A stretch of DNA of 64,000 bases from CAVXFL01 sp963761015. Lineage in GTDB: Bacteria > Pseudomonadota > Alphaproteobacteria > Acetobacterales > Acetobacteraceae. A program made the translations under genes and the position numbers. Every line of letters begins with the position of its first letter. The first letter of the stretch is position 1. The notes beneath the pieces were generated by a model. It saw only the letters and a program-made list of their open reading frames with translations. It was not told where the DNA came from and made no database searches. This document shows positions 43,793 through 52,416 of the stretch, one piece after another. The stretch spans positions 682,001-746,000 of the forward strand of contig CAVXFL010000009.1 in the NCBI GenBank assembly GCA_963761015.1, written 5' to 3'.

Positions 43793-45280
43793 ATGACGCC
43801 CTCGGACAACGCGGCGGCACTGGGCGGTGGCGCATCGCTGTTCCAGCGCAAGCCGGTCGCCGAGCTGATGCGCATCAGCGGCACCGAGCAGCTGAAGCGC
43901 ACGCTGGGCGCGCCGAGCCTGGTCGCGCTCGGCATCGGCGCGATCATCGGCGCGGGCCTGTTCTCGCTCACCGGCATCGCCGCCGCGCAGAATGCCGGGC
44001 CCGCCGTGGTGCTGAGCTTCGTGGTCGCCGCCATCGGCTGCGGCTTCGCCGGCATGTGCTACAGCGAGCTGGCCAGCATGATTCCGGTGGCCGGCAGCGC
44101 CTACACCTACGCCTACGCCACCATGGGCGAGCTGGTCGCCTGGATCATCGGCTGGGACCTGGTGCTGGAATACGCGGTCGGCGCCGCCACCGTCGCGGTG
44201 AGCTGGTCGGCTTACGTGGTCTCGCTGCTGCGCGGCTGGGGCGTCGCCCTGCCGGCGCGGTTCGTCACCTCGCCGTTCGAGACCGTGCCGCTCGCCGACG
44301 GCTCGCATGTCAGCGGGCTGGTGAACCTGCCGGCGATTTTCGTCATCGCCGCGATCTCGCTGCTGCTGATGCGCGGGATCAGCGAATTGGCGCGGGTGAA
44401 CGCGGTCATCGTGGTCATCAAGGTCGCCGTGGTGCTGGCGGTGATCGGGTTCGGCGCGTTCTACATCGTGCCCGCCAATTATCAGCCGTTCATTCCACCG
44501 AACACCGGGCAGTTCGGGCATTTCGGCTGGTCCGGCATCATGCGCGGCGCCGGCATGATCTTCTTCGCCTATATCGGTTTCGACGCCGTTTCCACCGCCG
44601 CGCAGGAAACCAAGAACCCGCAACGCGACATGCCGATCGGCATTCTCGGCTCGCTGGTGATCTGCACGGTGCTCTACATCGCCTTCGCGCTGGTGCTGAC
44701 CGGACTGGTGAACTACCGGGACATGCTGGGCGATGCCGCGCCGGTCGCGACCGCGATCGACCGCACCCCGTTCCACTGGCTCCAGGAGGCGGTGAAGCTC
44801 GGGATCATCTGCGGCTTCACGACGGTGATCCTGGTGATGCTGCTCGGCCAGTCGCGCGTGTTCTACACCATGTCGGGCGACGGGCTGCTGCCGCCGGCGT
44901 TCAGCACGGTGCATCCGCGCTGGCGCACGCCCTGGCTTTCCAATCTCATCTTCATGGTGTTCACCGGCGCGTTGGCGGGGTTCCTGCCGATCGAGAAGCT
45001 CGGCCACATGACCTCGATCGGCACCCTGCTGGCGTTCATCATCGTTTGTGCCGGGGTGATCGTGCTGCGCCGGACCAATCCCGAGCATCTGCGCGGCTAT
45101 TGGACGCCGCTGTCGCCCTGGGTGCCGATCGCGGGGATTCTGGTCTGCCTCGCCATGATGGTGTCGCTGGACCGCGATACCTGGATCCGGCTCGTGGTCT
45201 GGCTGGCCATCGGACTGCTGATTTATTTCGGCTACAGCCGCCGCAACAGTCGCCTCGGGTCCGCGGCGCGGCAGCGGTGA
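43793..45280 (+). CDS. APC-family amino-acid permease
   Basis: The product is 495 residues with about 12 hydrophobic helices. The N-terminal signature LVALGIGAIIGAGLFSLTGIAA (first part of TM1 with the GxG unwound region), the conserved segment FFAYIGFDAVSTAAQETKNPQRDMP and the Pro/Gly-rich TM regions place it among cationic-amino-acid-transporter-like (CAT) members of the APC superfamily. The substrate is unknown but likely an amino acid. The ATG at 43793 fits the family start. Confidence 0.88.
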   Translation: MTPSDNAAALGGGASLFQRKPVAELMRISGTEQLKRTLGAPSLVALGIGAIIGAGLFSLTGIAAAQNAGPAVVLSFVVAAIGCGFAGMCYSELASMIPVAGSAYTYAYATMGELVAWIIGWDLVLEYAVGAATVAVSWSAYVVSLLRGWGVALPARFVTSPFETVPLADGSHVSGLVNLPAIFVIAAISLLLMRGISELARVNAVIVVIKVAVVLAVIGFGAFYIVPANYQPFIPPNTGQFGHFGWSGIMRGAGMIFFAYIGFDAVSTAAQETKNPQRDMPIGILGSLVICTVLYIAFALVLTGLVNYRDMLGDAAPVATAIDRTPFHWLQEAVKLGIICGFTTVILVMLLGQSRVFYTMSGDGLLPPAFSTVHPRWRTPWLSNLIFMVFTGALAGFLPIEKLGHMTSIGTLLAFIIVCAGVIVLRRTNPEHLRGYWTPLSPWVPIAGILVCLAMMVSLDRDTWIRLVVWLAIGLLIYFGYSRRNSRLGSAARQR

Positions 45281-45316
45281 GACACAGGATGCCCGCGCTA
45301 ATTCGAGCCTGAACGC

Positions 45317-45583
45317 TCATTCGAGCTTGAACGATAGCAGGCCCGCTTCGGCGGCGGCGCCGAGCACCGCGATCAGCCGCTCGTAATCGGCGCCCAGACG
45401 CGCGGCCGAACGCGCGGCGTTGCGCCAGACCACCTCGAGATCCGACGGGCCGCGGTCGTCGAGCACGTCCCATAGCGCATCGGGGTTGCTGCCAAACCAC
45501 GACGGAACGCCGATCGCGCGGCCGATCGAGTTGTAGACATCCGCGGCACACGTCAAGCTGTCGCCATCGAGCACGACCCGCAT
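45317..45583 (-). CDS. Barstar-family ribonuclease inhibitor
   Basis: Cytoplasmic inhibitor that blocks the neighbouring barnase-like RNase before its export. The 88-residue protein begins MRVVLDGDSLTCAADVYNSIG and has the family core PSWFGSNPDALWDVLDDR with the acidic residues that fill the barnase active site, then the helix LGADYERLIAVLGAAAEAGL. The ATG at 45583 is 1 bp after the barnase stop, so the two are translated together. It is named by homology to barstar; inhibition of this enzyme is inferred. Confidence 0.9.
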   Translation of the reverse strand: MRVVLDGDSLTCAADVYNSIGRAIGVPSWFGSNPDALWDVLDDRGPSDLEVVWRNAARSAARLGADYERLIAVLGAAAEAGLLSFKLE

Positions 45584-45584
45584 G

Positions 45585-46061
45585 TCAGGGCACCGGTACA
45601 AATGACTCGTAATGGTCGGTGGTGACGAAGATCAGCCCGTCGGGCGAGAAGATCAGCCGCTTGGCGCCGCGCTGCCGGCAGGTTTCGTCCAGATCGGCCT
45701 CGAAATAGTCGTGCCCGGGCGGGAGCTGTCCGCCAAAATTGCGAAACCGGTCGCCGCCGATCGCATGCCCCGGCAACACCTCGCACAGCCCGCCGCCATG
45801 CCAGCCGTGGGCACGGGCCTCGGCCTTGGTCACGTAACCTGGCGGCAGTTGGCCGGTTTCGCGGAGCGTTGTGACCGTCGCGACGAACGCCGGTATGTCG
45901 CGCAGCCCGATCCGGCTGGCGAAATCGGCCAAGCTCTGCTCGGAACCCGGCTGCGCGAGCGCGGGCGCAATCGCGGCCGGGTAGGGCGCGGGAAATGGAC
46001 GGAGCAGCAAGCAGATTGTCAGCAGTCGCCACAGCCAAACCGACAAACCGGGCGTGTTCAT
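45585..46061 (-). CDS. Secreted barnase-like guanyl-preferring ribonuclease
   Basis: A microbial RNase (N1/T1/barnase type). The 158-residue protein has a signal peptide (residues about 8-36, ending near ALAQP), so it is exported. The catalytic triad of barnase is conserved with the same spacing: Glu121 in DYFEADLDE, Arg135 in GAKRLIFS, His150 in TTDHYESF (14 and 15 residues apart, as in barnase). It is followed by its barstar-like inhibitor. Possible roles are RNA scavenging outside the cell or competition with neighbours. Confidence 0.92.
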   Translation of the reverse strand: MNTPGLSVWLWRLLTICLLLRPFPAPYPAAIAPALAQPGSEQSLADFASRIGLRDIPAFVATVTTLRETGQLPPGYVTKAEARAHGWHGGGLCEVLPGHAIGGDRFRNFGGQLPPGHDYFEADLDETCRQRGAKRLIFSPDGLIFVTTDHYESFVPVP

Positions 46062-46086
46062 CGCAGCGTTACTCCGCGCCCCGGCG

Positions 46087-46885
46087 TCAAACGGCGCCGA
46101 TCTGCCGGGCCAGCAGAGTCAGGACGACACACTCCGCCACCTGCTCGCCCGTCCCGAGCACGTCGCCGGTATAGCCGCCGATCTGAGCCCGCGCGAGCAG
46201 GGCGGTCAGTACCGATGGCTCCGGCTGTGAGCAGGACGGCGAACGCCGCCCTCGAAGCAGGAAGCAACAGTAACGTTGCCCCGACCGCGACCGCGAACGC
46301 CACGGCGGCCTGGGGCAGGCTCGGGCCGCTGACCGAGGCGCCGAGACCATCGGCGCGCGCCGGCGGCAGCAGCATCGGCAAGCCGACCATAGCGGCGCGC
46401 CCGAGCGCTCCGGCGACGATCAGCGCGGCGGCGACCCGGCCCCGATCGGCCATTGCGGCGATGGCGGCGGCGCGAGTCGCCAGCGACAACGCCAACGCCA
46501 GCGCGCCGAACGTGCCGATCCGGCTGTCGCGCATGATCGCCAGCTTGCTGCCCCGCGTCGCGCCGCCGCCAAAGCCGTCGGCGGTGTCGGCGAGCCCGTC
46601 CTCGTGCAACGCGCCCGTGAGCGCGACCATGGCGACCAGCGTCCAGACGGCGGCGAGCAGCGGCGGAATCGCGAGCGCCCGCGCCAGCCAGTATGCGCCG
46701 CCGCCGCTCGCGCCTACCACCGCACCGACGACCGGCCACGCCCAGACGCAATCGGCCAAGTCAATATCGTAGACTTCGCTCCGTCGGACTCCAGGTGTGT
46801 CCGTCAGTCGGACGAATTGCGCGACCGGCAATCGCGTCAGCAGCGCGAAGGCTTGGGCCAACTGAGCCAACAGGGGGCGTGGCAT
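46087..46885 (-). pseudogene. cobS: Adenosylcobinamide-GDP ribazoletransferase, frame interrupted once
   Basis: Joins adenosylcobinamide-GDP and alpha-ribazole in the inner membrane, the last step of cobalamin assembly. The ATG at 46885 begins MPRPLLAQLAQAFALLTRLPV, with the signature GALHEDGLADTADGFGGG at about 92-109 and several TM helices. One base appears shifted near 46212, and the C-terminus (LTALLARAQIGGYTGDVLG to ARQIGAV, TGA at 46087) lies in another frame. The uncorrected frame runs on to 46058. Corrected length is about 265 residues, normal for CobS. The start overlaps the cobT stop. Confidence 0.82.
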
Positions 46886-47928
46886 CAGGTCCGGTCGCTG
46901 ACCCCGGCCTCAGCGAAAGTCGCCATGCCGCGATGGCAGGCGAGCGCGGCGCGGAGCAAGAGCACCGCGAGCGCGGCGCCGGAGGCTTCGCCGAGCCGCA
47001 TCCCGAGATCGAGCAGGGGCGCCAGGCCAAGCTCGGCGGCCAGCGCTCGGTGGCCCGATTCGGTCGAGACATGCGCGATCATGGTGTGATCCAGCGCGCC
47101 CGGCGCGAGCCTGGCGAGCGGCGCGGCGGCCGCCGTGCAGGCGAATCCGTCGAGCAGCACGGGAACGCCGCGCCGCCGCGCGGACAACGTGGCGCCGAGA
47201 ATGGCCGCCAATTCCCGCCCGCCCAAGGTCATCGCAACCTGCAACGGATCGTCGAGGCGCCCGGCGTGGCGCACGAGCGCGGAATCGACCACCGCCTGCT
47301 TGCGCGCAAGTCCGGCGTCGTCCACCCCGGTGCCGCGTCCGGCCCAGCGGACGCCCCCGCCGCCGAACAGCGCCGCTGCGATGGCGGCGGCGGCCGTGGT
47401 GTTACCGATACCCAACTCGCCGAGGCAGAGCAGGTCGATGCCGGGCGCGAGCGAGTCGCGGCCCGTCGACACCGCCGCGAGGAACTCGGCCTCGGTCATC
47501 GCCGGGGCTTCGGTGAAGTCGCTTGTGGGGCGGTCGAGGTCGAGCGGGACAACGTCGAGCCGCGCGCCCGCCAGCAAGGCGATCTGGTTCACGGCGGCGC
47601 CGCCGACCAAAAAATTCGTCACCATTTGCTGCGTGACCACGGCCGGATACGGCGAAACGCCGCGGGCGGCGACGCCGTGGTTGCCCGCGAACACCAGCAC
47701 CTGCACCTTGTCGAGCACGAGCATCGGCCGCGATTGCCAGCGGGCGAGCCAGACCATCAGCTCTTCCAGCCGGCCGAGGCTGCCCGGCGGCTTGGTCAGC
47801 CGCGCCTGCCGGTTCGCCGCGACGGAAGCCGCCCTTTCGTTTCCGTTCGGCAAACCGCGGCAGGCGTCACGCAACGCGCACAAGGAGCGAAACGGCATCT
47901 CTGGAAGTTCCCTCGGGGTGTCAGGCAT
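46885..47928 (-). CDS. cobT: Nicotinate-nucleotide--dimethylbenzimidazole phosphoribosyltransferase
   Basis: Makes alpha-ribazole phosphate for the lower cobalamin ligand. The 347-residue protein has the family segments RLTKPPGSLGRLEEL, VLVFAGNHGVAARGVSPYP, and LLCLGELGIGNTTAAAAIAAAL (in part) with the C-terminal catalytic Glu region FAEAGVSD. It overlaps both cobS and cobB, consistent with a cob operon. Confidence 0.95.
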   Translation of the reverse strand: MPDTPRELPEMPFRSLCALRDACRGLPNGNERAASVAANRQARLTKPPGSLGRLEELMVWLARWQSRPMLVLDKVQVLVFAGNHGVAARGVSPYPAVVTQQMVTNFLVGGAAVNQIALLAGARLDVVPLDLDRPTSDFTEAPAMTEAEFLAAVSTGRDSLAPGIDLLCLGELGIGNTTAAAAIAAALFGGGGVRWAGRGTGVDDAGLARKQAVVDSALVRHAGRLDDPLQVAMTLGGRELAAILGATLSARRRGVPVLLDGFACTAAAAPLARLAPGALDHTMIAHVSTESGHRALAAELGLAPLLDLGMRLGEASGAALAVLLLRAALACHRGMATFAEAGVSDRT

Positions 47929-49240
47929 GTGCGATGGCGTGAAAAAACGTGCCGCTGACGCATCCGCGCCGCCCTCCGGCGAGGCCGAGGGGGCGGCCAG
48001 CCGCGTCGGTCAACGCTGCGAGCGGCGCATCCTTGCCCGGATCAACGAGGCTCGCATAGTGGAATTCGTGCCCTCGGATCACCGCGCCGGCCGGGCCGAG
48101 CACGGTGTCGGCAACGAGGCGCGCCTCGCGATATCCGAGGTGCAGCCGGCGCTTGGCGAAGCTGGTGGCGTGGCCAAGCAGCCCGCACATCGCGTGCCAT
48201 TCGCCGCTCGCGTCCTCCAATCCGGTTCCCAGCACCATGTAGCCGCCGCACTCGCCGTGCACCGGGCGGGTCGCCGCGAAACGGGTCAGACCGGAGCGAA
48301 ACCGGGTTGCCGCCGCGAGGCGGGCCGCGTGGAGTTCGGGATAGCCGCCGGGCAGCCAGCAGACGTCGCAATCATCCGGCGGGGCTTCGTCGGCGAGCGG
48401 CGAGAATCGCGTGATCTCGGCGCCCGCGTCGCGCCACGCTTGGACCAGGTGCGGATAGACGAAGCTGAAGGCGTCGTCGCTCGCCAACGCGATGCGCTGG
48501 CCGGGTGGCGGCAGGGCAGGGGGAAGGTGCGGCCGCAGGCCCCCGATGCGCAGGGTCGCTCCGGCTTCGGCGATCGCGTGCAGGTCGAGGTGTCGCTCGG
48601 CCGCGTCGGCAAGCGCCGCGATCCGCCCCGCCAGGAGGTCCAATTCCTTCGCCTGTATCAGGCCGAGATGCCGTTCCGGCAGGGCGATCCCGGTATCGCG
48701 CGGCAATGCGCCGAAAACCGCGATCCCGGCTTGCGCCATCGCGCGCGCGACCGCGTCGCGGTGGCGGTCGCTGCCGACGCGGTTGAGCACCAGCCCGGCA
48801 ACGGTCACGCGCGGGTCGTGCCCGGCGAAGCCGCGGGCGACGGCAGCGGCGGACTGGGACTGGCCGGACACGTCGAGCACCAGCAGCACCGGAATCCCCC
48901 AGCGTGCCGCGAGGTCGGCGGCGGCACCGGTGCGCCCGGGCGGCCCTTCGGCGCCATCGAACAGGCCCATGGCCGATTCGATCAGCAGAAGATCGCAACC
49001 GGCCGCCGCCCGCACCAGAAGCGAGGCGAGCAAGGCCGGCGGCATCGCCCAGCTGTCCAGATTGAGGCAGGGGGCGCTCGTGGCAGCCGCGTGAAATCCG
49101 GGGTCGATATAGTCGGGCCCCGATTTGGCGACGCGCACCGCGAGGCCGCGCCGGCGCAGCCCGGTCGCCAGCGCCAGGGTCAGCGTGGTCTTGCCCGCGC
49201 CCGATCGCGGCGCCGCCACGATCAGCCCGCGCGCAGCCAT
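47921..49240 (-). CDS. cobB: Cobyrinate/hydrogenobyrinate a,c-diamide synthase
   Basis: ATP- and glutamine-dependent amidation of the corrin a and c side chains. The 439-residue protein has an N-terminal P-loop APRSGAGKTTLTLALA (Walker A at about 11-18) and a C-terminal class I glutamine amidotransferase domain with the nucleophile Cys in VHGECGGYMVLG and a catalytic His region FHYASLVDPGKDA. It sits in the cobS-cobT-cobB-cobA cluster, overlapping cobT by 8 bp and cobA by 19 bp. Confidence 0.93.
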   Translation of the reverse strand: MAARGLIVAAPRSGAGKTTLTLALATGLRRRGLAVRVAKSGPDYIDPGFHAAATSAPCLNLDSWAMPPALLASLLVRAAAGCDLLLIESAMGLFDGAEGPPGRTGAAADLAARWGIPVLLVLDVSGQSQSAAAVARGFAGHDPRVTVAGLVLNRVGSDRHRDAVARAMAQAGIAVFGALPRDTGIALPERHLGLIQAKELDLLAGRIAALADAAERHLDLHAIAEAGATLRIGGLRPHLPPALPPPGQRIALASDDAFSFVYPHLVQAWRDAGAEITRFSPLADEAPPDDCDVCWLPGGYPELHAARLAAATRFRSGLTRFAATRPVHGECGGYMVLGTGLEDASGEWHAMCGLLGHATSFAKRRLHLGYREARLVADTVLGPAGAVIRGHEFHYASLVDPGKDAPLAALTDAAGRPLGLAGGRRGCVSGTFFHAIAHA

Positions 49241-50061
49241 CGCAACTCCTTCATCACCTGCGGAACGAGCGCGTGTATCCGGGCGCGCACCGCGACGATC
49301 TCGCCGATGATGGTGACCGCGGGCGGGGTCAGCCCGGCTTTCTGAACGGCGTCGGCAAGCGTGCCGAGCGTGGCGACGATCACCTGCTCGTCCGGCCCGG
49401 TCGCGTTGGCAATGACGGCCGCCGGGGTGCTTGGCTCCAGTCCGCCCGCCATCAGGTTCCGCGCGATGCCGTCGAGCGTGCGCATGGCCATGTAAAGCAC
49501 GATCGGCTGACGCAGGCGGGCCAGGGCGGGCCAGTCGATCGCCGACTCGTCCTCGGCGGCATGCCCGGTGACGAATACCACCGCCTGGTTGACGCCGCGC
49601 ATCGTGGCCGGAATGCAGGAAGCGGCCATGGCGGCGAGACCCGACGTCACGCCGGGGATGACGCGGAACGGGATGCCGGCGCCGGCGAGGCTCAGCATCT
49701 CTTCCCCGCCGCGGCCGAACACGAACGGATCGCCACCCTTGAGCCGCAGCACGCGCGCGCCGGAACGGGCCAGCGAAACCAGCGTGTCGGCGATGTCGGC
49801 CTGATCCACCGACGGCTTGCCGCCGCGCTTGCCAGCGAACACGCGCCTGGCGTCGGCGCGCGCCAGGTCGAGCACGCGCCGGTCCACGAGCGCGTCGTAG
49901 ACCACCGCGTCGGCCTGCAGCAGGCCGGCGAGCGCGTGCAAGGTCAGATGCGCGGGATCGCCCGGCCCCGCGCCGGCGAGCCAAACCTGCCCCGGCGCGA
50001 GTTCCGGGAGACGCCCGATGATCGCCCGTAGCGCTTCGTGTTTGTCCGACACCGCCCTCAT
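49222..50061 (-). CDS. cobA: Uroporphyrinogen-III C-methyltransferase
   Basis: SAM-dependent methylation of uroporphyrinogen III at C2 and C7, giving precorrin-2 for cobalamin (and sirohaem). The 279-residue protein has the SUMT signatures VWLAGAGPGDPAHLTLHAL, LRLKGGDPFVFGRGGEE, VIPGVTSGLAAMAASCIPATMR (in part) and VFVTGHAAEDE. It is the first gene of the cob operon on this strand, divergent from the SDR gene. No obvious cobalamin riboswitch is visible in the 90-bp interval upstream. Confidence 0.93.
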   Translation of the reverse strand: MRAVSDKHEALRAIIGRLPELAPGQVWLAGAGPGDPAHLTLHALAGLLQADAVVYDALVDRRVLDLARADARRVFAGKRGGKPSVDQADIADTLVSLARSGARVLRLKGGDPFVFGRGGEEMLSLAGAGIPFRVIPGVTSGLAAMAASCIPATMRGVNQAVVFVTGHAAEDESAIDWPALARLRQPIVLYMAMRTLDGIARNLMAGGLEPSTPAAVIANATGPDEQVIVATLGTLADAVQKAGLTPPAVTIIGEIVAVRARIHALVPQVMKELRWLRAG

Positions 50062-50151
50062 TCTGCTCTCGGCCAGGCGCGCGGGCCATGGCCGGTCTCG
50101 CCCGGCCGCCGCTACGATGGTCCAATAGCGGAAGATGGGAGGGAAGAAACC

Positions 50152-50922
50152 ATGGAACTGGAACTTGCCGGCAAGCGCGCCGTGATCACCGGCGGATCGA
50201 AGGGCATCGGCCGAGCCGCCGCCGAGTCCCTGGCGGACGAGGGCTGCGATCTGCTGCTGGCCGCGCGCGATCCGGACACGCTGGAACAGGCGGCGGGCGC
50301 GATCCGGGCGTGCCGGCAGGTGAACGTGGCGACCTTGTCGGTCGATCTGTCGCGCCAGGACGCGGTGGAGCGGCTGGCCGAGGCCGCCGGCACCCCGGAC
50401 ATCCTGGTGAACAACGCCGGGGCGATTCCAGGCGGCGATCTCCTGAGCATCGACAACGCGACCTGGCGGGCGGCCTGGGATCTGAAGGTGTTTGGGTTCA
50501 TTTCGCTCTGCCGCGCGATCTACCCGGCGATGGCGGCGCGAGGCAGCGGCGTGATCGTCAATGTCATCGGCGCGGCGGGAGAAAAGCTCGATCCGCATTA
50601 CATCGCCGGATCGACCGGCAATGCCGCGCTGATGGCGTTCACCCGGGCGCTCGGCCGCGCGAGCACCGCCGACGGCGTGCGGGTGGTCGGCATCAACCCG
50701 GGACCGGTCGCGACGCAGCGCATCGAGACGCTGCTGCGCACGCGGGCGCAGAAGATGCTCGGCGACGCGGAGCGGTGGCGCGAGTATTGCGACAAGATGC
50801 CGTTTGGCCGGCCGGCGCACCCCGAGGAAATCGCCGCCGCGGTCGCGTTCCTGGCCAGCCCGCGCTCGGGCTACACGTCGGGCACCATCCTGACCATCGA
50901 CGGCGGGATGACGGGATTCTGA
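50152..50922 (+). CDS. SDR-fold protein lacking the catalytic Tyr-Lys pair
   Basis: The 256-residue protein has the SDR Rossmann core: TGGSKGIG (14-20) and NNAGAIPGG. At the position where classical SDRs have YxxxK (followed by AxL), it reads GSTGNAALMAF, with both Tyr and Lys replaced. The C-terminus SGTILTIDGGMTGF matches the family. It therefore probably binds NAD(P) but may not be a normal dehydrogenase. This divergent subfamily occurs in other alphaproteobacteria. The ATG at 50152 has a GGGAGGGAAGA Shine-Dalgarno region. Confidence 0.85.
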   Translation: MELELAGKRAVITGGSKGIGRAAAESLADEGCDLLLAARDPDTLEQAAGAIRACRQVNVATLSVDLSRQDAVERLAEAAGTPDILVNNAGAIPGGDLLSIDNATWRAAWDLKVFGFISLCRAIYPAMAARGSGVIVNVIGAAGEKLDPHYIAGSTGNAALMAFTRALGRASTADGVRVVGINPGPVATQRIETLLRTRAQKMLGDAERWREYCDKMPFGRPAHPEEIAAAVAFLASPRSGYTSGTILTIDGGMTGF

Positions 50923-50971
50923 CGGCGCTCGCCCCGGACGGTCTATTGCTTCGCGGGCGAGGCGGCGAAGG

Positions 50972-51670
50972 TCAGCGGCTGGCCTGGGGCTGCGGACCGC
51001 CGCTGTTCCGCACGTCGCTTTTGCTCATCGCGCGGAGCACAAGGTTGCCGTTGCGCACGCGCGGCCCGGCATCGGGCCAGTCGATCGTGCGGTTGGACTG
51101 GAAGAAGCCGAACAGTCCGCCCCAGGTGATCACCGCCGATTTCACCTGGCCATCCGGACCCGTCATGATCTTGGAAAGGCTGCCGATCTGCTCCCCCTTG
51201 GCGCCGTAGACCGGCTCGCCCAGGAACAGTTTGGCGACCGCCGTATCGATCGCGGATTTTGCCGGGGCGGCCGGCGTCGCGATCACCACCGATGCGGCCG
51301 CGGGCGTGGCTGGCGGCGCCGCGCTTTGCCTTGCGGAACCCGCCGGGCCGCTACCGCCAACCGCCGAGGTCGGATTGCCGCTGCCGCTCTGCTTCTCCTG
51401 GGTGGGCAGCGGGATCGGTCCCGGCACGAACTCCAGCTTGCCCGTACCGCCGCCCGCCGGCGGCGACGTCGCCCCGCCGGTTTGCTTCGGCGCGGAGGTT
51501 TCGCTTTTCTTGCTCGGGCTCGCGCGCTCGGTGCTGGTATGACGCCTGGTGTGATGGTGCCTCGTGTGGTGGTGCGAGCGTGCCCAGGCAGCCGAGGCCC
51601 CGGGTACCAGCGCGAGCGACGCGCCGCACAAAATCAGCCTCCGCATGGTATGGACAACCCCGACGTTCAT
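50972..51670 (-). CDS. PRC-barrel domain protein, probably periplasmic
   Basis: The product is about 232 residues (224 if started at the ATG at 51646), with a signal peptide (MRRLILCGASLALVPGASAAWA), a His/Arg- and Ser/Pro-rich linker (a run of RHHHTR repeats near residues 33-45), and a C-terminal PRC-barrel domain (LFLGEPVYGAKGEQIGSLSKI to SAVITWGGLFGF). PRC-barrel domains often bind metabolites or RNA in ribosome, photosynthesis or envelope proteins. The His-rich linker may bind metal. The function is unknown. Confidence 0.7.
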   Translation of the reverse strand: MNVGVVHTMRRLILCGASLALVPGASAAWARSHHHTRHHHTRRHTSTERASPSKKSETSAPKQTGGATSPPAGGGTGKLEFVPGPIPLPTQEKQSGSGNPTSAVGGSGPAGSARQSAAPPATPAAASVVIATPAAPAKSAIDTAVAKLFLGEPVYGAKGEQIGSLSKIMTGPDGQVKSAVITWGGLFGFFQSNRTIDWPDAGPRVRNGNLVLRAMSKSDVRNSGGPQPQASR

Positions 51671-51936
51671 GTCGATGCCCCTTGTTTCCCGCCGCGCGGC
51701 TCCGCGCCCGCAATTCGCCGCAGCGTTGCCGATCAGGCGATCGCTTTTCGATCAGCCGACGACACTAGGTCGCAACGGATGGCAAATCCAGTGCAACCCG
51801 GGGCAGTCGGCCGCGCGCCGGCGGTTCGCCGCGCGGGCGGCTATGGACCCGCGCGCCGGATCTCCGCCAATCTGGGTTCGCTCGTACAAGCGGCGCTCGT
51901 TCAGCTTCGCCTGCCATCCCTCGGAAAGCCAGTCCA

Positions 51937-52404
51937 GTGAAATACTACCGACAGGTCATGCGTCCCGGCGAAACGCTGGAGTTCCATTCCACGATTCACT
52001 GGATCGTCTACTGGCCCGCGCTGGCGTTCGGCGTGCTTGCACTCGCCGCGATCGTGGTGGAGCTGGCGCTGAATTTGCGCGGGCGCGAGGCCTATGCGTG
52101 CCTCGCGGCGGCGGTGGTCCTGGGCCTGCTCGCGCTGATCGCGTTCTTGCGCGGGTTGCTGCGGCGTATCGGCACTGAAATCGCCGTGACGAACCACCGG
52201 GTCATCTACAAGCGCGGTCTGTTCGCGCGCAGTACGGTGGAGATGAACGTGAGCAAGATCGAGACCGTGGACGTCGAGCAGTCGATCTGGGGACGTCTGT
52301 TCAATTACGGCAACGTCACGATCCGCGGCTCGGGCGGCACGTTCGAGCCGCTGATGGGGATCGAGCATCCGCTGAAGATGCGCAACGCGATCCTGGTCGG
52401 CTGA
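51937..52404 (+). CDS. PH-domain membrane protein (bPH2/YdbS-like)
   Basis: The 155-residue protein starts with a short acidic/aromatic region (MKYYRQVMRPGETLEFHS), then two TM helices, then the bacterial PH (bPH2) domain TEIAVTNHRVIYKRGLFARST to VNVSKIE-like (seen as MNVSKIETVDVEQSIWGR). Such proteins are membrane-attached and their role is unknown. The next gene begins 12 bp downstream on the same strand, but a functional link is not evident. Confidence 0.85.
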   Translation: MKYYRQVMRPGETLEFHSTIHWIVYWPALAFGVLALAAIVVELALNLRGREAYACLAAAVVLGLLALIAFLRGLLRRIGTEIAVTNHRVIYKRGLFARSTVEMNVSKIETVDVEQSIWGRLFNYGNVTIRGSGGTFEPLMGIEHPLKMRNAILVG

Positions 52405-52416
52405 AAGGAAGCCGCG

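Noticed and set aside
49241..50151. Possible cobalamin riboswitch upstream of the cob genes
   Set aside because: The only free interval before cobA is about 90 bp and no B12-box-like sequence or suitable fold was seen.
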